The notes beneath the pieces were generated by a model. It saw only the letters and a list, made by a program, of their open reading frames with translations. It was not told where the DNA came from and did not search any database. This document shows, in pieces, positions 62,652-64,000 of a stretch of 64,000 nucleotides of DNA; position 1 is the stretch's first letter; every line of letters starts with the position of its first letter. Position numbers and translations under genes: made by a program. Source of the stretch: Actinocorallia sp. API 0066 (GTDB lineage Bacteria; Actinomycetota; Actinomycetes; Streptosporangiales; Streptosporangiaceae); assembly GCF_020991275.1 (NCBI RefSeq), contig NZ_JAJLQY010000001.1, forward strand, positions 124,001 to 188,000, read 5' to 3'.

Positions 62652-64000
62652 GAGGTCACCGTTTGGCGGGGGGCGGCGGCTCGGGCGGCTAGGTCGGCGG
62701 GGTCGGGGGCTACGCGGGTGTCGAGGACTCGGGCGGCTTTCCAGCTGACGAAGGCGCCGGTGGACGTCACCGGGTCCAGTTCGGGTTCGACCTCCAGGTG
62801 GACGGGGGTGGCGGGGCCGACCAGGGTGCGGAGGCGGTCCAGGGTGCCTGGGGTGGGGAGCTTTGTCAGGTCCAGGCGGACTGTGACCTTGGTGGGGCTG
62901 ATTTCGACCTGGTAGCCGTAGCAGCCTTGGACGTTGTGGAGGATGGCGGCCTCCAGTTCGGTGGGGTGGAGCGTGGCGGCGCCGATCCGGAGGCGGTCGG
63001 CGGCCCGGCCGATGACGGTGGCGACGCGGCCGGGTGGGCCCGAGCCGGGGTCGGGGTCGATGCGGACCAGGTCGCCGGTGCGGTAGCGGATCAGGGGTTT
63101 GATGCCGTCTCCGAGCATCGTGAGGACGAGTTCGCCTTCGGCGCCCGAGCCGTCCTCGTCCTGGATAAGGGCGCCCGTCGACGGGTCCACGAGTTCGAAG
63201 ACGTAGTTCGGTTCGGCGAGGCGGAGGCGGCCGTCAGGGGCGCCGGTGGCGATGCACAGGGCCTCCTGCGAGCCGTACAGGATGGGCGCGACGGTCGCGT
63301 CCGGCCACAGTGAGGAGACGTTGGCCGCGAACTCCGGCGTGCAGATCTCGCCGAGCACGAGGAACAGCTTGAGCGGCAGCTCCGCAAGCGAGAACCCGTG
63401 GTAGCGGGCCGCCTTGGCCAGGCTGAGGCACAGCGCGGGCGCACAGACCACGACCTCGACCCCGAGGTCCCGGATGAGCCGCAGCGCCTTGGCGAACCCG
63501 ACGCGCGGCGACTCCGGCCAGAGCTTCACGTGGCACAGGTCGAGTTCCTCGGTGACGGCGGTGAACACGTCGCCGAACGCGTACAGCTCGGACGGCCCCA
63601 TCAGCGCGACGACGGGCCGCCGAGCACCGAACCGGGCCTCGACCTGCCGCCGGAACGCGGCGGCGACCGACCGGTTGCTGGACACGATGTCGGCGTGCCC
63701 GCGCGGGCAGGGCGTCGGCGGCCCGGTCGTGCCGGTCGTCTCGTAGAAGATCCGCGCGTCGGACGGCGGCCCGGAGAGGATGCCGTAGCCCGCGTCCCGC
63801 AGGTCGGCCTTGGTGGTGAACGGCAGTTCCGCCAGCGGCACCGAGGCGAGGTCGAGCCCGCGCAGCCGCTCCCGGTAGAACGGCGACCCGTCAACCACCC
63901 TGGCCAGGACGGCGCGCAGCCGCGTCTCCCGCCAGGCGGCCAACTCGCCGTCGGTGAGCGTACGGGCCTCGTAAGCGGCGTGCAGCGCCGCGTGCGCGTC
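62648..64000 (-). CDS. PaaK-like adenylating enzyme (phenylacetate-CoA ligase/AMP-ligase family), 5' end outside window
   Basis: 451 codons are in the window and the frame is open to the right edge, so the start lies beyond. The family layout is clear: an N-terminal half with SPFYRERLRGLDLASVPLAE, P-loop YETTGTTGPPTP, ILYGSQEAL, and GIKPLIRYRTGDLVRIDPD, and a C-terminal ACT-like subdomain. These enzymes make acyl-CoA or acyl-thioesters from aryl or arylacetic acids by adenylation. Here it heads the operon with the TrpE-like enzyme and the glutaminase-NRPS fusion (ATGA overlap with the next gene). It might activate a second aryl acid or transfer to a carrier protein; substrate unknown. Confidence 0.88.
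   Translation of the reverse strand, partial: DAHAALHAAYEARTLTDGELAAWRETRLRAVLARVVDGSPFYRERLRGLDLASVPLAELPFTTKADLRDAGYGILSGPPSDARIFYETTGTTGPPTPCPRGHADIVSSNRSVAAAFRRQVEARFGARRPVVALMGPSELYAFGDVFTAVTEELDLCHVKLWPESPRVGFAKALRLIRDLGVEVVVCAPALCLSLAKAARYHGFSLAELPLKLFLVLGEICTPEFAANVSSLWPDATVAPILYGSQEALCIATGAPDGRLRLAEPNYVFELVDPSTGALIQDEDGSGAEGELVLTMLGDGIKPLIRYRTGDLVRIDPDPGSGPPGRVATVIGRAADRLRIGAATLHPTELEAAILHNVQGCYGYQVEISPTKVTVRLDLTKLPTPGTLDRLRTLVGPATPVHLEVEPELDPVTSTGAFVSWKAARVLDTRVAPDPADLAARAAAPRQTVTS

Noticed and set aside
42946-64000. Iron siderophore cluster
   Set aside because: The Cy module fits, but no salicylate/DHB synthase of MbtI/EntC type, iron uptake genes or iron-box sequence were seen; left open rather than claimed.

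Overview
This is chromosomal DNA from a very high-GC actinomycete. Coding sequence is GC-rich at third codon positions, GTG starts are common, and actinobacterial families are frequent: an Scr1-type XRE regulator, a SepX/GlpR division protein, a CtpE-type ATPase, a SigR/SigH-like sigma factor and a type-3 ProS. Gene content would fit Streptomyces or a Streptosporangiales genus such as Actinomadura. I cannot fix the genus from sequence alone.

Layout. Positions 1-40.5 kb are mostly core chromosome. In order they carry the tail of a drug exporter; a thiolase, an IclR regulator and a methyltransferase; phenylalanine hydroxylase (-); deoC with a full and a truncated aldehyde dehydrogenase; a histone-tail-like basic protein; an L,D-transpeptidase; a sensor kinase (-); argS, a calcium-type P-ATPase and plsX (-); a polysaccharide ABC exporter (-); proS; a secreted peptidase and an ECF sigma factor (-); an Scr1-type regulator. 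A small scar of truncated genes, including an integrase tail, then abuts tRNA-Arg(CCU). After it come a D,D-carboxypeptidase, a CPA1 antiporter, a 2-hydroxyacid dehydrogenase and 5-formyl-THF cyclo-ligase (-), followed by the galU - moeA/glp - moaC - mog - rimJ-like - sepX/glpR run, a TetR/MFS pair and a DUF4240 protein.

From about 40.5 kb to the right edge lies a nonribosomal peptide cluster that runs off the window. Its left flank has a P450, a WYL regulator, an MFS exporter, a methyltransferase and an FAD monooxygenase. Three NRPS genes on + (C-A-PCP-TE, C-A-PCP, and remnant A-Cy-A-PCP) overlap by 4 bp each. They converge on a - strand operon made of a PaaK-like adenylating enzyme, a TrpE-like chorismate enzyme with a repetitive N-terminal extension, and a TrpG-type glutaminase fused to A-PCP and a degenerate Cy-like domain.

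How the cluster may work (inference). The TrpE-like enzyme and the glutaminase domain would make anthranilate or a close aminobenzoate. The fused A domain, which has Gly where alpha-amino-acid A domains have Asp235, would load it on its own carrier protein. The Cy module would condense and cyclise a Cys, Ser or Thr onto it to give an aminophenyl-thiazoline or -oxazoline. Two further modules would extend the chain, and an unusual thioesterase with a Cys nucleophile would release it. The monooxygenase, methyltransferase and possibly the P450 would tailor it, and the MFS protein would export it. No phosphopantetheinyl transferase or MbtH-like protein is seen in the window.
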